47,290 bases of DNA, taken from Vampirovibrionales bacterium. GTDB taxonomy: Bacteria > Cyanobacteriota > Vampirovibrionia > Vampirovibrionales > JAGQHJ01. The stretch spans positions 1-47,290 of the forward strand of contig JANWIO010000144.1 in NCBI GenBank assembly GCA_025449835.1, written 5' to 3'. The notes below the pieces were generated by a model that was given only the letters and a program-made list of their open reading frames with translations, was not told the origin of the DNA and did not search any database. The first letter of the stretch is position 1. Each line of letters begins with the position of its first letter. Positions 1 through 8,634 of the stretch are shown piece by piece. The translations under genes and the position numbers were made by a program.

Positions 1-120
1 GTTGACAGTGTTCCCAAAAAGGAAAAGCTCAAACAATTCGTTGGAACAACCTTTAAAAAACGATCCTTTGCCCGGATGGTCATGGATATGATTAAGATAG
101 GAGGGCCTGTGGTACGATGA
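1..120 (+). CDS. fixC: FixC, C-terminal end (partial)
   Basis: The window opens inside a reading frame of 39 codons ending in TGA at 118-120. The visible part is basic and ends in GGPVVR. It overlaps the next gene, a FixX ferredoxin, by an ATGA (117-120), the usual sign of translational coupling. FixC is the FAD-containing ETF:quinone oxidoreductase-like subunit of the FixABCX electron-bifurcating complex. The call rests mainly on gene order, because only the C-terminal tail is visible and no catalytic motif lies in it. Confidence 0.7.
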   Translation, partial: VDSVPKKEKLKQFVGTTFKKRSFARMVMDMIKIGGPVVR

Positions 121-419
121 GCACTCAAGAAACCATTCCCCATTCAACAATTGAGGAAAAACTATTTACCGTTAAGTATAAGCCGGGGCCAAGTTCACAC
201 CTGATTCCAAACCAAAATGACTGCCAACGGTGCGAAACAAAGGCATGTAATTATTTTTGTCCGGCCAACGTGTACCATTGGGATTCATCTCAAAGTCGTA
301 ATCTCGTTGCCTATGAAAACTGCTTTGAATGTGGTGCGTGTCGTCTGGGGTGCACCTATCAATCCATTGAATGGTTCTATCCCAAGGACGGTCACGGCGT
401 TACATTTCGACACGGGTAA
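117..419 (+). CDS. fixX: FixX-type ferredoxin-like protein
   Basis: This 100-residue protein is of the usual FixX length. It passes electrons between the FixAB flavoprotein and FixC/quinone in the FixABCX complex. Two cysteine clusters are visible: C36-x2-C39-x4-C44-x3-C48-P and C69-x2-C72-x2-C75-x3-C79. The second is a classic [4Fe-4S] ferredoxin motif; the first is the altered cluster typical of FixX. The start ATG lies in the stop of the upstream fixC fragment, so the two are co-translated. The complex is best known from nitrogen fixers but also occurs in non-fixing anaerobes; nothing here indicates nitrogen fixation. Confidence 0.88.
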   Translation: MSTQETIPHSTIEEKLFTVKYKPGPSSHLIPNQNDCQRCETKACNYFCPANVYHWDSSQSRNLVAYENCFECGACRLGCTYQSIEWFYPKDGHGVTFRHG

Positions 420-828
420 GCAAAAAACTTTTTCTGATTCAAAACACGGTCTCTCAGGCATGTGGCTATTTTGTAGAATCATGCCCTAAAGAAAAAGCCT
501 CAGTAACCTGAGGCCCGCTGTATGTTCTATGAGTGGAAGAGAGTTGAATCACTGTGCATATTATGGCCAAAGCAATAGGTGCTGCCTATTACCGATGAGG
601 GCAGTATTTGTTAGTCGTTTGTATAAATTTACGTTTTACCCTTTAGGATCCCTTGTTTTTCCGAAGCGGCTTACCCTGCGGTAGAAAGCACCCTCGATTT
701 CAGCACCATCCGCAAACGCATTTTGCTGGTTTACATCTCAGCACCTCGACCTCTTGTTTTGGACTGGTTTTTCGTTAAAATCTAAATGAAAGAAGTTATT
801 GAGCTAATTTTTGAGGTAGAGAACGTAG
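420..828. other. Gene-free 409-bp region, possible minus-strand ncRNA
   Basis: There is no convincing reading frame on either strand. The region ends, on the minus strand, in the terminator at 488-514, and includes short self-complementary segments such as AATAGG/CCTATT around 570-590. I compared it by eye with tmRNA, RNase P RNA, 6S, SRP RNA, T-box and cobalamin riboswitch consensus and found no clear match. It may hold a small RNA transcribed on the minus strand, or simply regulatory DNA for the hydrolase at 829. Confidence 0.35.
488..514 (-). terminator. Rho-independent terminator, minus strand
   Basis: GCCTCAG (497-503) and CTGAGGC (508-514) form a perfect 7-bp stem with a TAAC loop. Read on the minus strand, the stem is followed by TTTTTCTTT. 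On the plus strand no T-run follows. The direction therefore does not fit fixX, and no minus-strand gene is seen just upstream (positions 515-828). Confidence 0.55.
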
Positions 829-1584
829 ATGATGGATATTCAAACCACTTGGGAAAACATTCAAACCAATGATGGAGAGATGAAGGCTTTTCTGGCCGCA
901 CCCACCGAAGCAGGGTCTTACCCGGCAGTATTGGTCTTTATGGAAATCTTTGGGATTAACGAGCATATTCAAGATGTAACCCAACGTATTGCAAAAGAAG
1001 GCTATGTGGCCATGGCCATTGATTTTTATCATCGGGTGGCACCTGGTGTTCAACTGGGCTATACCCAAGCAGATGTTGAAGAAGGAAAACGCTACAAAGA
1101 TAAGGTGACCCAAGCCGATATGGAAATCGATGCAAAAGCAGCCATCCAAGTTCTTAAAAACCATTCCCAAGTAAGCCCCAAAGACAGGTTTGGTTCTATC
1201 GGCTTTTGTTTTGGAGGTTATGTGAATTATGTTGTTGCAACGCTTCCCGAAATTGCAGTAACAGCCTCTTTATATGGTGCAGGCATCGCCAGAGATCTCC
1301 CTGGAAAAGAAGAGCCTCCTGTTGACAAATCAGGAGAAATAAAGGGCTACATGCTTTGCTTATATGGTGAAAATGACAGCTCTATCTCGCAAGAGGATAT
1401 TCAGATGATTGAAAGTTCTCTTGAAAGAGGCCGTGTACCTCATAAAATTATTGTTTATCCAGATGCTGCTCATGGGTTTTTCTGTGATAGACGTGGCAGT
1501 TATAACCCAGAAGCTGCATTTAGTGCTTGGACTGAAGTCAAAAGCATCTTTCAACAGCAGTTAAAAGGAATCTCTGTCCGCTAA
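829..1584 (+). CDS. Dienelactone hydrolase family protein
   Basis: This 251-residue cytoplasmic alpha/beta hydrolase of the dienelactone hydrolase (carboxymethylenebutenolidase) family has a Cys-Asp-His triad. The nucleophile is C127 in GFCFGG, with D183 (END) and H215 (AAHGF). E39 lies in the conserved FMEIFG segment that activates the thiol in this family. The substrate in this organism cannot be told; many members act on esters or lactones outside catechol degradation. A GAGGT lies 11 bases before the ATG-ATG start. The gene is monocistronic and its stop overlaps the convergent flavoprotein gene by 4 bp. Confidence 0.88.
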   Translation: MMDIQTTWENIQTNDGEMKAFLAAPTEAGSYPAVLVFMEIFGINEHIQDVTQRIAKEGYVAMAIDFYHRVAPGVQLGYTQADVEEGKRYKDKVTQADMEIDAKAAIQVLKNHSQVSPKDRFGSIGFCFGGYVNYVVATLPEIAVTASLYGAGIARDLPGKEEPPVDKSGEIKGYMLCLYGENDSSISQEDIQMIESSLERGRVPHKIIVYPDAAHGFFCDRRGSYNPEAAFSAWTEVKSIFQQQLKGISVR

Positions 1585-2813
1585 TTGGCAAGCGTTCTGG
1601 CAGCAGACTCTCCAGCAATCCACCCTGTTGACCAGGCATTCTGAAAATTAAAGCCCCCGGTTAAACCATCCACATCAATGATTTCTCCAGCGAGATAAAG
1701 CCCTGGAGCAAGTCGGCTTTCCATGGTTTTCAAGTCAATTTCCTTGAGTGAGACACCTCCAGCCGTCACAAACTCCTCCTTGAAAACCCCCTTGCCGTGG
1801 ATTTCAAAAACGCACCGTTTTAAGGTCTCACTGAGGCGATTTAAAGTTTTTTGCGGGACATCACCCCACTGGGTTTCTGGCACAATTTCCTCTGTCACCA
1901 ATAAAGATTGCCAAAATCGCTTTGGCAAGGTCAATGGACATTCATTCTCAATGTATCGCTTGGGTGTTTTGGCTTTTTGGGCAATCAGATTTTGCCGCAA
2001 ACTTTCCTGATCAATTTCAGGCGAAAAATCGACTATAAACTTGCCCTGATATTGTGAATGGTACAACACTCTGGCCCCCCATGCCGATAACTTTAGGACA
2101 ACAGGCCCACTGAGTCCCCAATGGGTAATGAGCAAAGGACCTTCTTGAATGATGGCTTTTTCACCAGGAACTTCTAAAACGCCTTTCACAGAGGGAAAGC
2201 TAATCCCTGCCAAGTTTTGAAGCTTTTCATCTTGAATATTAAATGTAAAAAGAGACGGAACCGGCTCAATAACTGTATGTCCCAAAGATGTTGTCCACTC
2301 ATAGGCTTTTCGAGAACTCCCTGTTGCCAAGAGTATGGCATCGGCTTGAAAGCGTTGATGCGATGTTATAACGTCATAGCCAACATTGGTTTTTAAAATC
2401 GCTTGTACAGGAGTTTTAACCTGAATTTTAACCCCGACTGACTGGGCCACCCCAAGCAAACAATCGATAATGGTCTGAGAATTATCTGTCACGGGGAAAA
2501 TCCGGCCATCTGATTCTGTCTTAAGACGAACCCCATGAGACTCAAACCAATCCACAGTCTCTTGGGGGCCAAAACGACTGAAAACACCTTTCAACTCACG
2601 TTGCCCCCGAGGGTAATATTGCACCAAACGCCCCACATCAAAACAGGCATGGGTAACGTTGCACCGCCCTCCACCTGAAATTTTTACTTTTCCCAAGGGC
2701 TTTACTGCCGATTCCAGTAACAAAACCTCCAGTTGCGGGTTCATTTCCTTTGCCCGAATGGCCCCAAAAAAGCCGGCTGCACCGCCTCCAACTACGATTA
2801 ATCGTTTCTTCAT
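1581..2813 (-). CDS. BaiN/HI0933-family FAD flavoprotein
   Basis: A 410-residue NAD(P)/FAD-dependent oxidoreductase of the HI0933/YhiN/BaiN family. The N-terminus has the dinucleotide-binding VGGGAAG (8-14), followed by SGGGRCNVTHA (46-56), the family signature. The C-terminus carries the second FAD motif, LYLAGEIIDVDG, and then TGGFNFQNAWSTG. Family members are cytoplasmic and mostly of unknown substrate; some gut relatives reduce bile-acid intermediates, which I do not claim here. Length is normal. The gene converges on the hydrolase at 829-1584 with a 4-bp overlap. Confidence 0.88.
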   Translation of the reverse strand: MKKRLIVVGGGAAGFFGAIRAKEMNPQLEVLLLESAVKPLGKVKISGGGRCNVTHACFDVGRLVQYYPRGQRELKGVFSRFGPQETVDWFESHGVRLKTESDGRIFPVTDNSQTIIDCLLGVAQSVGVKIQVKTPVQAILKTNVGYDVITSHQRFQADAILLATGSSRKAYEWTTSLGHTVIEPVPSLFTFNIQDEKLQNLAGISFPSVKGVLEVPGEKAIIQEGPLLITHWGLSGPVVLKLSAWGARVLYHSQYQGKFIVDFSPEIDQESLRQNLIAQKAKTPKRYIENECPLTLPKRFWQSLLVTEEIVPETQWGDVPQKTLNRLSETLKRCVFEIHGKGVFKEEFVTAGGVSLKEIDLKTMESRLAPGLYLAGEIIDVDGLTGGFNFQNAWSTGWIAGESAARTLAN

Positions 2814-2890
2814 GATGTGCCTTTGTTATATTCGAACCTGGTTGAATCGTCGCACTTTCTCATTATTCTGAAACCGGTATGGCATACAAA

Positions 2891-3658
2891 TTATTTTGCT
2901 TTTTTACCTCGCCAGCCTTCAAAAATGGGGTCAAATATGGAATGTACTTCTTGTTTCCCTTGAATAGAATAGGTTACTGATAAATTTGTACTCACCCAAC
3001 CCACCTCTGATTGAAGCAGCTTTTGGGCGCTTTCCCGAGTCACTTCATAGCATGGGGTTAAATTGAGCTTTTCCCAAATACCCGGATCTCTTTTCCGAAC
3101 CCCCTTAATAAACTGATCCAGCATTTTATAATGCTGGCGTGTGGGTTTATATTGTTTCAAGGATGGATCAAACCCCATTAAGCCCAGTTTTTTATCTGTA
3201 AAGTCAATATTTTCATCTCGAATGTCTCGAATAATCCAGCCCTCTTGTGTGCCAGGCTCACAAGCGAAAACCAACCCTGAAGGATGTTTTCCATAAATTT
3301 GACATGTCATTGCTTGTGCCTTCATCAGTCGAGCTTGATTTTCTTTCAATTGGTCTTTGGGAACAAAACCAATAACATCACCTAAACAAACTTCATAATG
3401 AAGGGGAATTCGCCAAAGCCGAATGGGGTTATGAAAATACAGGTAAGATGTTGCATAAGACTGATGATAATCTTTCACATTTTTCAGCCAGGTTTTAATT
3501 TGGGTAACAACCGGCTCATTGTGCAATAATGCATTCGTCGGTACATCATGGCTGCCACCAAACCGTACCGATACCGGGATTGTTGTTTTTGAAGACCCTT
3601 GGCTTTGCGTTGATCTAAAAGCTGTATTCGCTGTATTAACTGCGGTTACCCGTATCAC
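2891..3658 (-). CDS. Lineage-specific protein, unknown function
   Basis: The frame is open to an ATG at 3676, but a GTG at 3658 preceded by GGGGA with 7 bases spacing is the better start, giving 255 residues. The N-terminal 40 residues are Ser/Thr/Gln-rich and low-complexity and contain VSVRFGG, one of several hydrophobic-x-F-G motifs near N-termini in this window. The rest is a globular, basic protein with no domain I recognise. It ends in GWRGKKAK. It is separated from the upstream-strand flavoprotein by 77 bp and may share its direction of transcription. Confidence 0.7.
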   Translation of the reverse strand: MIRVTAVNTANTAFRSTQSQGSSKTTIPVSVRFGGSHDVPTNALLHNEPVVTQIKTWLKNVKDYHQSYATSYLYFHNPIRLWRIPLHYEVCLGDVIGFVPKDQLKENQARLMKAQAMTCQIYGKHPSGLVFACEPGTQEGWIIRDIRDENIDFTDKKLGLMGFDPSLKQYKPTRQHYKMLDQFIKGVRKRDPGIWEKLNLTPCYEVTRESAQKLLQSEVGWVSTNLSVTYSIQGKQEVHSIFDPIFEGWRGKKAK

Positions 3659-3905
3659 AACACATTCCCCATACAACTATTATTTAGAGATATTATCGAA
3701 AGGGCTCTGCAAATGCAATAAAACCGCTTCTGTTGCATTCATTCCAAAGTCTGAAGAAAGTATCATGGAAGGGTTTATTGCGAGGCGTGTTTCTCAGCCC
3801 CCTTTGCTTTAAAGGAATCCGTTTCTTGACTAACGAAACCGAGTAATACAGGGAGATCTCTAATTTTACTCATTTTCCAATTTATTAATGTGACAGAACC
3901 GTTTT

Positions 3906-4328
3906 TTATAAAAGTGTCTGGCGAAGCTTTTTCCAAACCGGTGCGTCTTTTTTAACGAAAGGCGATTTGCCTTTGAAAATACTCGTTAAACGAACGCCCC
4001 ACCGGGGGGAAAGCAACTCTCTAACCGCCTGATAGGAGTCTTCCAGCGTTGACCCGAGAACAATGGTTTTTGGTGTTGGCTCAGCAGAAGTAACGGATAC
4101 GGTACATTCTGACATGGCGCCCTCTAGGCCGGATGTCCCCCAATGCTCAACAATGACATCGAATTTTGATTGTTGTATGGCTGGCCAGAGAGCCTCAAAA
4201 CTACCCTTTGCATCTGGTGCAAAGCTTTTCAGGAAATGACGAAAGCCCTCCGGCCCTTCATCCTCCGTCCGACCATGTCGTTTGACATAAATTTGACCTG
4301 CAAATGTGACACCTGATTGAATTTTCAT
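3906..4328 (-). CDS. Small lineage-specific protein, unknown function
   Basis: 140 residues, starting at an ATG with a strong GAGGAG Shine-Dalgarno 9 bases upstream. The first residues read MKIQSGVTFAGQIYVKRHGR, carrying the V-T-F-A-G motif shared with other unknown proteins in this window. The remainder is mixed alpha/beta in composition with a basic C-terminus (KKDAPVWKKLRQ). There is no signal peptide or membrane segment, and no recognised family. Confidence 0.65.
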   Translation of the reverse strand: MKIQSGVTFAGQIYVKRHGRTEDEGPEGFRHFLKSFAPDAKGSFEALWPAIQQSKFDVIVEHWGTSGLEGAMSECTVSVTSAEPTPKTIVLGSTLEDSYQAVRELLSPRWGVRLTSIFKGKSPFVKKDAPVWKKLRQTLL

Positions 4329-4341
4329 TTTTAGAATCTCC

Positions 4342-4635
4342 TCATAATTTTCTGAACAAATAATTATCTTGTATAAAACAGTAAATTTTTAAAATTGCCC
4401 CAAAACGATATGTTTGAACTTTTTGAATAATGATGTTGTGTACTGCAAAGGCCATAAGTTGCTCAAACCGCCCCTGTTTTACATTTCTTAATCTTTGCGT
4501 CAAACAAGATACCCTGGTTTTAACCTCAATCATCTTGGCCATTTGCTGAATAACTTGCTTGACCTGCTTCTTTAACAGAGATGAAAAGGCGTTTAGACTA
4601 ACCTGTATTTTTTGATTATCCTTTATAAATCTCAA
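4342..4635 (-). CDS. Doubtful small ORF upstream of the 3906-4328 gene
   Basis: 97 codons opening with a TTG, with no clear ribosome binding site. The translation is basic and Gln/Lys-rich in its first half (KKQVKQVIQQMAK) and hydrophobic at the end. Its stop lies 13 bases before the next start, inside that gene's Shine-Dalgarno, which would allow coupling. Nothing is recognised in it; it may be non-coding leader sequence. Confidence 0.25.
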   Translation of the reverse strand: MRFIKDNQKIQVSLNAFSSLLKKQVKQVIQQMAKMIEVKTRVSCLTQRLRNVKQGRFEQLMAFAVHNIIIQKVQTYRFGAILKIYCFIQDNYLFRKL

Positions 4636-4679
4636 CCTGAAATCATTGTATAATTCCTGTAATAGTCATCGAGTACCGA

Positions 4680-4708
4680 TTGACAGAACAGAACACTTTG
4701 CTTATAGT
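4680..4708 (+). promoter_or_regulatory. Sigma-70 type promoter of the guanine deaminase gene
   Basis: A consensus -35 TTGACA (4680-4685), 17-bp spacer and -10 TATAGT (4703-4708) lie 38 bases before the ATG at 4747. The start codon is preceded by the strong purine tract GGGGGG. Confidence 0.7.
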
Positions 4709-4746
4709 TGACAAGGTTTTGGCATTGAACAAGCGGGGGGTCTTAT

Positions 4747-6114
4747 ATGCCTACAGAGAAAATATTGGTTAGAGGAAAGATTTACAATCCAACAAGTCCA
4801 TCCCAATGGGAATACTATACCAACGGCGCATTTTTGATGAATGCCCTTGGCCGAATTGAAGCGGTTGGCGAGTACCCACTTCTCAAACAAATCCAAGGGA
4901 TTACCATGACCCTTGATTTTTCAGATTATCTGATTCTTCCAGGGCTCATTGATGTTCATACCCACCTGCCCCAACTACCCATTCGGGGAAAAACAGCCGG
5001 AACCCTTCTTGATTGGTTAAATCGGTATGCCTTCCCAGTTGAAGAGGCCTTTGCAGACACAGTCTATGCTGAAAGTTTGTCTCGTCTCTTTTTTGAAAGC
5101 CTGAAAGCCAACGGCACCACCACAGCAATGGTGTATTCCTCAGTTCATGAAGCTTCCACAAACACTGCTTTTGAAGCGGCCCAGTATTCAGGGATGCGGG
5201 TGATTATGGGCAAGGTCATGATGGATCAACACGCCCCCCAAAGCCTATTGGAAAACACAAAAGAGTCCATTCTGGCCTCTGAGCGTCTGGCCAAATCATG
5301 GCATGGCGAAAACAATGATCTCATTCGGTACGCTTTTACACCCCGGTTTGCTTTAAGCTGCTCGCAAGAATTGTTGGAAGCTGCCGGTGATTTACACCGA
5401 CGTTTTCCTGAAAGCTACATTCAGTCCCATCTTTCAGAGAATCTAACTGAAATTGAGGAAGTGGAAAAACTTTATGGCAATCAATATTCTTACACGCAAA
5501 TTTACCAGCATACAGGATGCTTAGGCCCACGAACCGTGATGGCCCATGGCATTCACCTTTCCTCAGAGGAACTCGTTCTGTTACTCACCAGCCAAACCCG
5601 GATTGCCCATTGCCCCACATCCAACTTTTTCTTAAAAAGTGGCTTTTTTAACCTACCAGCATTCCGAAAATACCATATCCCCTTCGCCTTAGGCTCTGAT
5701 ATCGGTGGAGGGCCTGATCTTTGCCTGTTTCGAGTAATGCGGGCTATGGATGAAATGCAGCTCAAAAATCATGGCTTTGTAAGCCCCATGGAAGCCATTT
5801 ACCAAGGCACTTTAGGGGGAGCCAAAGTGCTTTCACTAGAGGATGAAACCGGAAACTTCCAAGTCGGTAAATCCGCAGATTTTATCGTCCTCAATACCCA
5901 GAATTTAAACTGCCTAGAAACCGCCGAAGACCAATCGATTGAAGAAATTCTGTCACAACTGGTCTATCTGGGAGATAGCTCTCAAGTGATCAAGACCTTT
6001 ATTCGTGGGCAAGAGGTTTACAGTAAACCCGAAGCTGACTTTAGCACCGAGTTTATAAAATTCCAGACCCACCCACCAAATGTGCTACAATCCCCCCCAC
6101 TACAAACGCGATAA
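4747..6114 (+). CDS. guaD: Guanine deaminase
   Basis: A 455-residue zinc amidohydrolase converting guanine to xanthine and ammonia in purine salvage. Metal ligands start at H71 and H73 in GLIDVHTHLPQ. Family-specific segments follow: FTPRFALSCS, the QSHLSEN histidine, AHCPTSNFFLKSG, and LGSDIGGG with the catalytic/metal aspartate. These segments separate guanine deaminase from other chlorohydrolase-type members. Length is typical. It has its own consensus promoter and a GGGGGG ribosome binding site. The last 62 bp overlap the 3' end of the convergent feoB. Confidence 0.9.
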   Translation: MPTEKILVRGKIYNPTSPSQWEYYTNGAFLMNALGRIEAVGEYPLLKQIQGITMTLDFSDYLILPGLIDVHTHLPQLPIRGKTAGTLLDWLNRYAFPVEEAFADTVYAESLSRLFFESLKANGTTTAMVYSSVHEASTNTAFEAAQYSGMRVIMGKVMMDQHAPQSLLENTKESILASERLAKSWHGENNDLIRYAFTPRFALSCSQELLEAAGDLHRRFPESYIQSHLSENLTEIEEVEKLYGNQYSYTQIYQHTGCLGPRTVMAHGIHLSSEELVLLLTSQTRIAHCPTSNFFLKSGFFNLPAFRKYHIPFALGSDIGGGPDLCLFRVMRAMDEMQLKNHGFVSPMEAIYQGTLGGAKVLSLEDETGNFQVGKSADFIVLNTQNLNCLETAEDQSIEEILSQLVYLGDSSQVIKTFIRGQEVYSKPEADFSTEFIKFQTHPPNVLQSPPLQTR

Positions 6115-7900
6115 GCCAGGAGCCCGCCAAGACAATTGAAGACTCTGTAATCCCGCGTTCTTTCCAAATAACGGTGAAGGATGCAATACAGGGGACAAAT
6201 AGTGTAATGGTCACTAAGGCGGTTAAAATTTGGGACGCCGTCATTTGGTTGGCCAACATATAAAGCCCCGCGGCGCCAAAGTCTCTACGGACCATCCCCA
6301 TAATAAAAATGCTGGCCGTTTGCGCCGGAAGATGGAGCAAGTTAACGGTAATCGGTGCCAGAAGATGTTCAGATGCCGTTAATAATCCTGTAACCTGGGT
6401 AATACTCACTAACAGCGATCCAATAATAAACAAAGGAGCGGCCTCTTTTAAGAAAACCATGGTCCGAACCCAGCTTTTTCGAGCAATATTTTTGATACTG
6501 GGTAACCGCATTGGCGGTAAATCCAGCATTAAACTGGTTGATTTACCCGGTAATAATTTATTTAAGAGCGTGCCCAGCACCAAAAGTACTACAAATAAAA
6601 TAGTACAGTATACGAGCCAGGCTTTGAAGCCACCGGCCAATGCCATAAGTGCAATAATAACTGCAATTTGAGCCGAACAAGGAATCGTAATGGCTAAAAT
6701 CGTAGACGCAATGGTCCGCTCACGCTGCGTTGCCAAGACTCTGGTAGAAACCGTTGCCATGGTAACACATCCAAACCCTAAAATAATGGGAATCACCGCA
6801 CGACCATTTAACCCAATCTTAGAAAGCAAGCCATCAGAGAGAACTGCAATCCTGGGAAGATAGCCACAATCTTCCAGAATCGAAATATAAACATAGAACC
6901 CAACAATCAGCGGGAAAAGCACCCCAAAGATGTATTGCAAACTCATGGTTAATACGCCAAATTCCCCGGCTAAAATAGTGTAAATCGCTGTATTTTTTGG
7001 GAAAACAGCTCCCACAACGGTTTGAATCGCAGGCACAACATACCCCAACATAATGGTTTTTTCGGTAATATTCACCAAATCCCCAGCAATCCAGATGCCA
7101 ACAATCTGATAAAGGGCAAACATGGCGATGGCGCCACTAATAACCCCCACAAGGGGATTTAAAAACAGTTTACCCATAAGCCTTGAAAGCGAAAAATTCG
7201 CTGAAGCAACACCTTTGGAGAGAACCCGCTGTGATAACCCATTCACATATTGGCGTCTTAAACCATAAATATGCAAGCGTTTGACGGGGTTTTCTTCTAA
7301 TTGCTTCAGTTGCTCAACATCAGGACAATCCGGCATGGGGTTTCCTGGGCAAGCATTGGCCAAAGCCGGTAAAATTTTATCAATCCCTTCTCCTGTGATA
7401 GCCACCGTGGGAATCACAGGAACACCCAAATATTTTTGCAATTGGGCCACATCAATCTCCAGCCCCTGGCCTTTGGCCTCATCCATCTGATTTAACACCA
7501 CAATCATGGGCTTTTGAAAATCAATAATATGCTGCGTTAAGAACAAATCCCGTTCCAAGCTTAACGCACTGACCACATTAATCACTTTATCCGCAGCTAA
7601 AATGGCTTTTTCAGCAACAAATTCCTCTTCTGAAAATTTAGAAAGCCCATAAACCCCAGGTGTATCCTTTAAAAGTCGTTTATCTGAGAGCATCCCCTTG
7701 GGAATATCCACCGTGGTGCCCGGGAAGTTGGACACATTAGTATACAACCCCGTTAGAGCGTTAAAAACAACCGATTTACCCACATTGGGGTTGCCCGCCA
7801 AAACAATGGTTTCAGAAATATCGATGGGAATTTCCTCAGTGGGCCCACAGCAGCTTGTCCCTGAAGAACAAACATACGGATCCTGAGTCATAGAATTCAT
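6053..7900 (-). CDS. feoB: Ferrous iron transport protein B
   Basis: A 615-residue inner-membrane Fe(II) transporter with an N-terminal GTPase domain. G1 is GNPNVGKS (36-43), the G2 threonine lies in FPGTTVD (59-65), G3 is DTPGVYG (79-85), and G4 is NQMD. After a short helical region come the Gate domains with multiple membrane segments, including GFGCVTMATVSTR and the second gate around MGMVRRDFGAAGL. It is shorter than the E. coli protein (773) and close to the compact FeoB forms. A Cys-rich N-terminal tail (CSSGTSCCGP) precedes the G domain. Its ATG overlaps the feoA stop (ATGA), so the two are co-translated. The 3' end overlaps guaD by 62 bp. Confidence 0.93.
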   Translation of the reverse strand: MNSMTQDPYVCSSGTSCCGPTEEIPIDISETIVLAGNPNVGKSVVFNALTGLYTNVSNFPGTTVDIPKGMLSDKRLLKDTPGVYGLSKFSEEEFVAEKAILAADKVINVVSALSLERDLFLTQHIIDFQKPMIVVLNQMDEAKGQGLEIDVAQLQKYLGVPVIPTVAITGEGIDKILPALANACPGNPMPDCPDVEQLKQLEENPVKRLHIYGLRRQYVNGLSQRVLSKGVASANFSLSRLMGKLFLNPLVGVISGAIAMFALYQIVGIWIAGDLVNITEKTIMLGYVVPAIQTVVGAVFPKNTAIYTILAGEFGVLTMSLQYIFGVLFPLIVGFYVYISILEDCGYLPRIAVLSDGLLSKIGLNGRAVIPIILGFGCVTMATVSTRVLATQRERTIASTILAITIPCSAQIAVIIALMALAGGFKAWLVYCTILFVVLLVLGTLLNKLLPGKSTSLMLDLPPMRLPSIKNIARKSWVRTMVFLKEAAPLFIIGSLLVSITQVTGLLTASEHLLAPITVNLLHLPAQTASIFIMGMVRRDFGAAGLYMLANQMTASQILTALVTITLFVPCIASFTVIWKERGITESSIVLAGSWLIAFVVGGIVAHLVGGSGIL

Positions 7901-8130
7901 TCGAACGCAACCTCAATTTGGCAACATAAACCTTCACCAATGGCCAACTCCATACCACCCTTTTGAATTACCGTTGGGCCTGCTGGAACCCGAGCAATAC
8001 ACGTAACACTTTCACCAATCGCAATCCCCATTCGCATTGCCTGCGTCGCAATCCCCACATCCATAATATTTTTAATGACAACGGTTTGCCCCGTCTTGAT
8101 ATCATTCAGTGTCAACATGGTAGATTTCAT
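7897..8130 (-). CDS. feoA: Ferrous iron transport protein A
   Basis: A 77-residue FeoA-domain (SH3-like) protein, the usual length, that works with FeoB at the cytoplasmic face. Typical features are the TLNDIKTGQ opening, the A-MRMGI-GE turn, and GGMELAIGEGLC. The ATG at 8130 has AAAGGA upstream, though spaced long. A second in-frame ATG four codons in is also possible. It is first in a feoA-feoB operon with a Fur box in its promoter. Confidence 0.92.
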   Translation of the reverse strand: MKSTMLTLNDIKTGQTVVIKNIMDVGIATQAMRMGIAIGESVTCIARVPAGPTVIQKGGMELAIGEGLCCQIEVAFE

Positions 8131-8163
8131 TTAAACAAGAGGTCCTTTTCGATATCTGTGCTT

Positions 8164-8192
8164 ATCCTACAGCAAATGAGAATCACTTGCAA
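8164..8192 (-). promoter_or_regulatory. feoAB promoter with Fur box
   Basis: GCAAATGAGAATCACTTGC (8172-8190) is a near-perfect palindrome matching 13 of 19 positions of the classical Fur box. On the minus strand a -35 TTGCAA (8192-8187) and -10 TAGGAT (8169-8164) with 17-bp spacing bracket it, so bound Fur-iron would block RNA polymerase. This predicts iron-repressed feoAB. Confidence 0.75.
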
Positions 8193-8383
8193 AAGGAAAG
8201 TTTTACCAACGGATTTGATGTAAATAAACCGCTCTTCAGAAATCCTTTCACTTCATAAAAAACCCTCCATTTTAAAAAGTGCCTCTCCTCTAAACTTATG
8301 ATTCTGCGTAAGCCCATCAACGCAGGCGTTAGAAAATCGCTATAATAGAAAGAAATAGGATTAATCCAGAAAGGCTTTTCTCC

Positions 8384-8572
8384 TTGACAAAGGATGAGTT
8401 ATACCGAATTCTCGGGCATCAGGATATTCAAAAAGATATTGACATCAAAACCTTGGTCCTTGACGTTATTCGAGAACGGCTTAGCCAGGAGGAAATTTCA
8501 TCTTTATTCTGGGGATATCTTGAAAACATGGATGAAGGATTCATTAGAGGGTATTTTTATCGGCGTTTTTAA
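8384..8572 (+). CDS. Small acidic protein, unknown function
   Basis: 62 codons from a TTG at 8384. The translation (opening MTKDELYRILGHQDIQKDID) is acidic, amphipathic and looks like a real helical protein, ending in GYFYRRF. A perfect -10 TATAAT lies at 8341-8346, which would start transcription just upstream. An overlapping frame from an ATG at 8394 gives a less protein-like product and is not preferred. The ribosome binding site is weak, so the start is uncertain. Confidence 0.5.
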   Translation: MTKDELYRILGHQDIQKDIDIKTLVLDVIRERLSQEEISSLFWGYLENMDEGFIRGYFYRRF

Positions 8573-8634
8573 GGACTTAAAGAGTTTATGATAAATCCAA
8601 TTGTATTAATTAGCTTTGATTTAGATAGTGATAG

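Noticed and set aside
420..828. tmRNA, RNase P RNA, 6S RNA, SRP RNA, T-box or cobalamin riboswitch in the gene-free region
   Set aside because: Conserved core sequences of each family were looked for on both strands and were not found; only a terminator is clear.
8394..8591. A 65-codon plus-strand frame overlapping 8384-8572
   Set aside because: The frame at 8384 gives a more protein-like acidic helical product; both cannot be equally real and I kept the better one.
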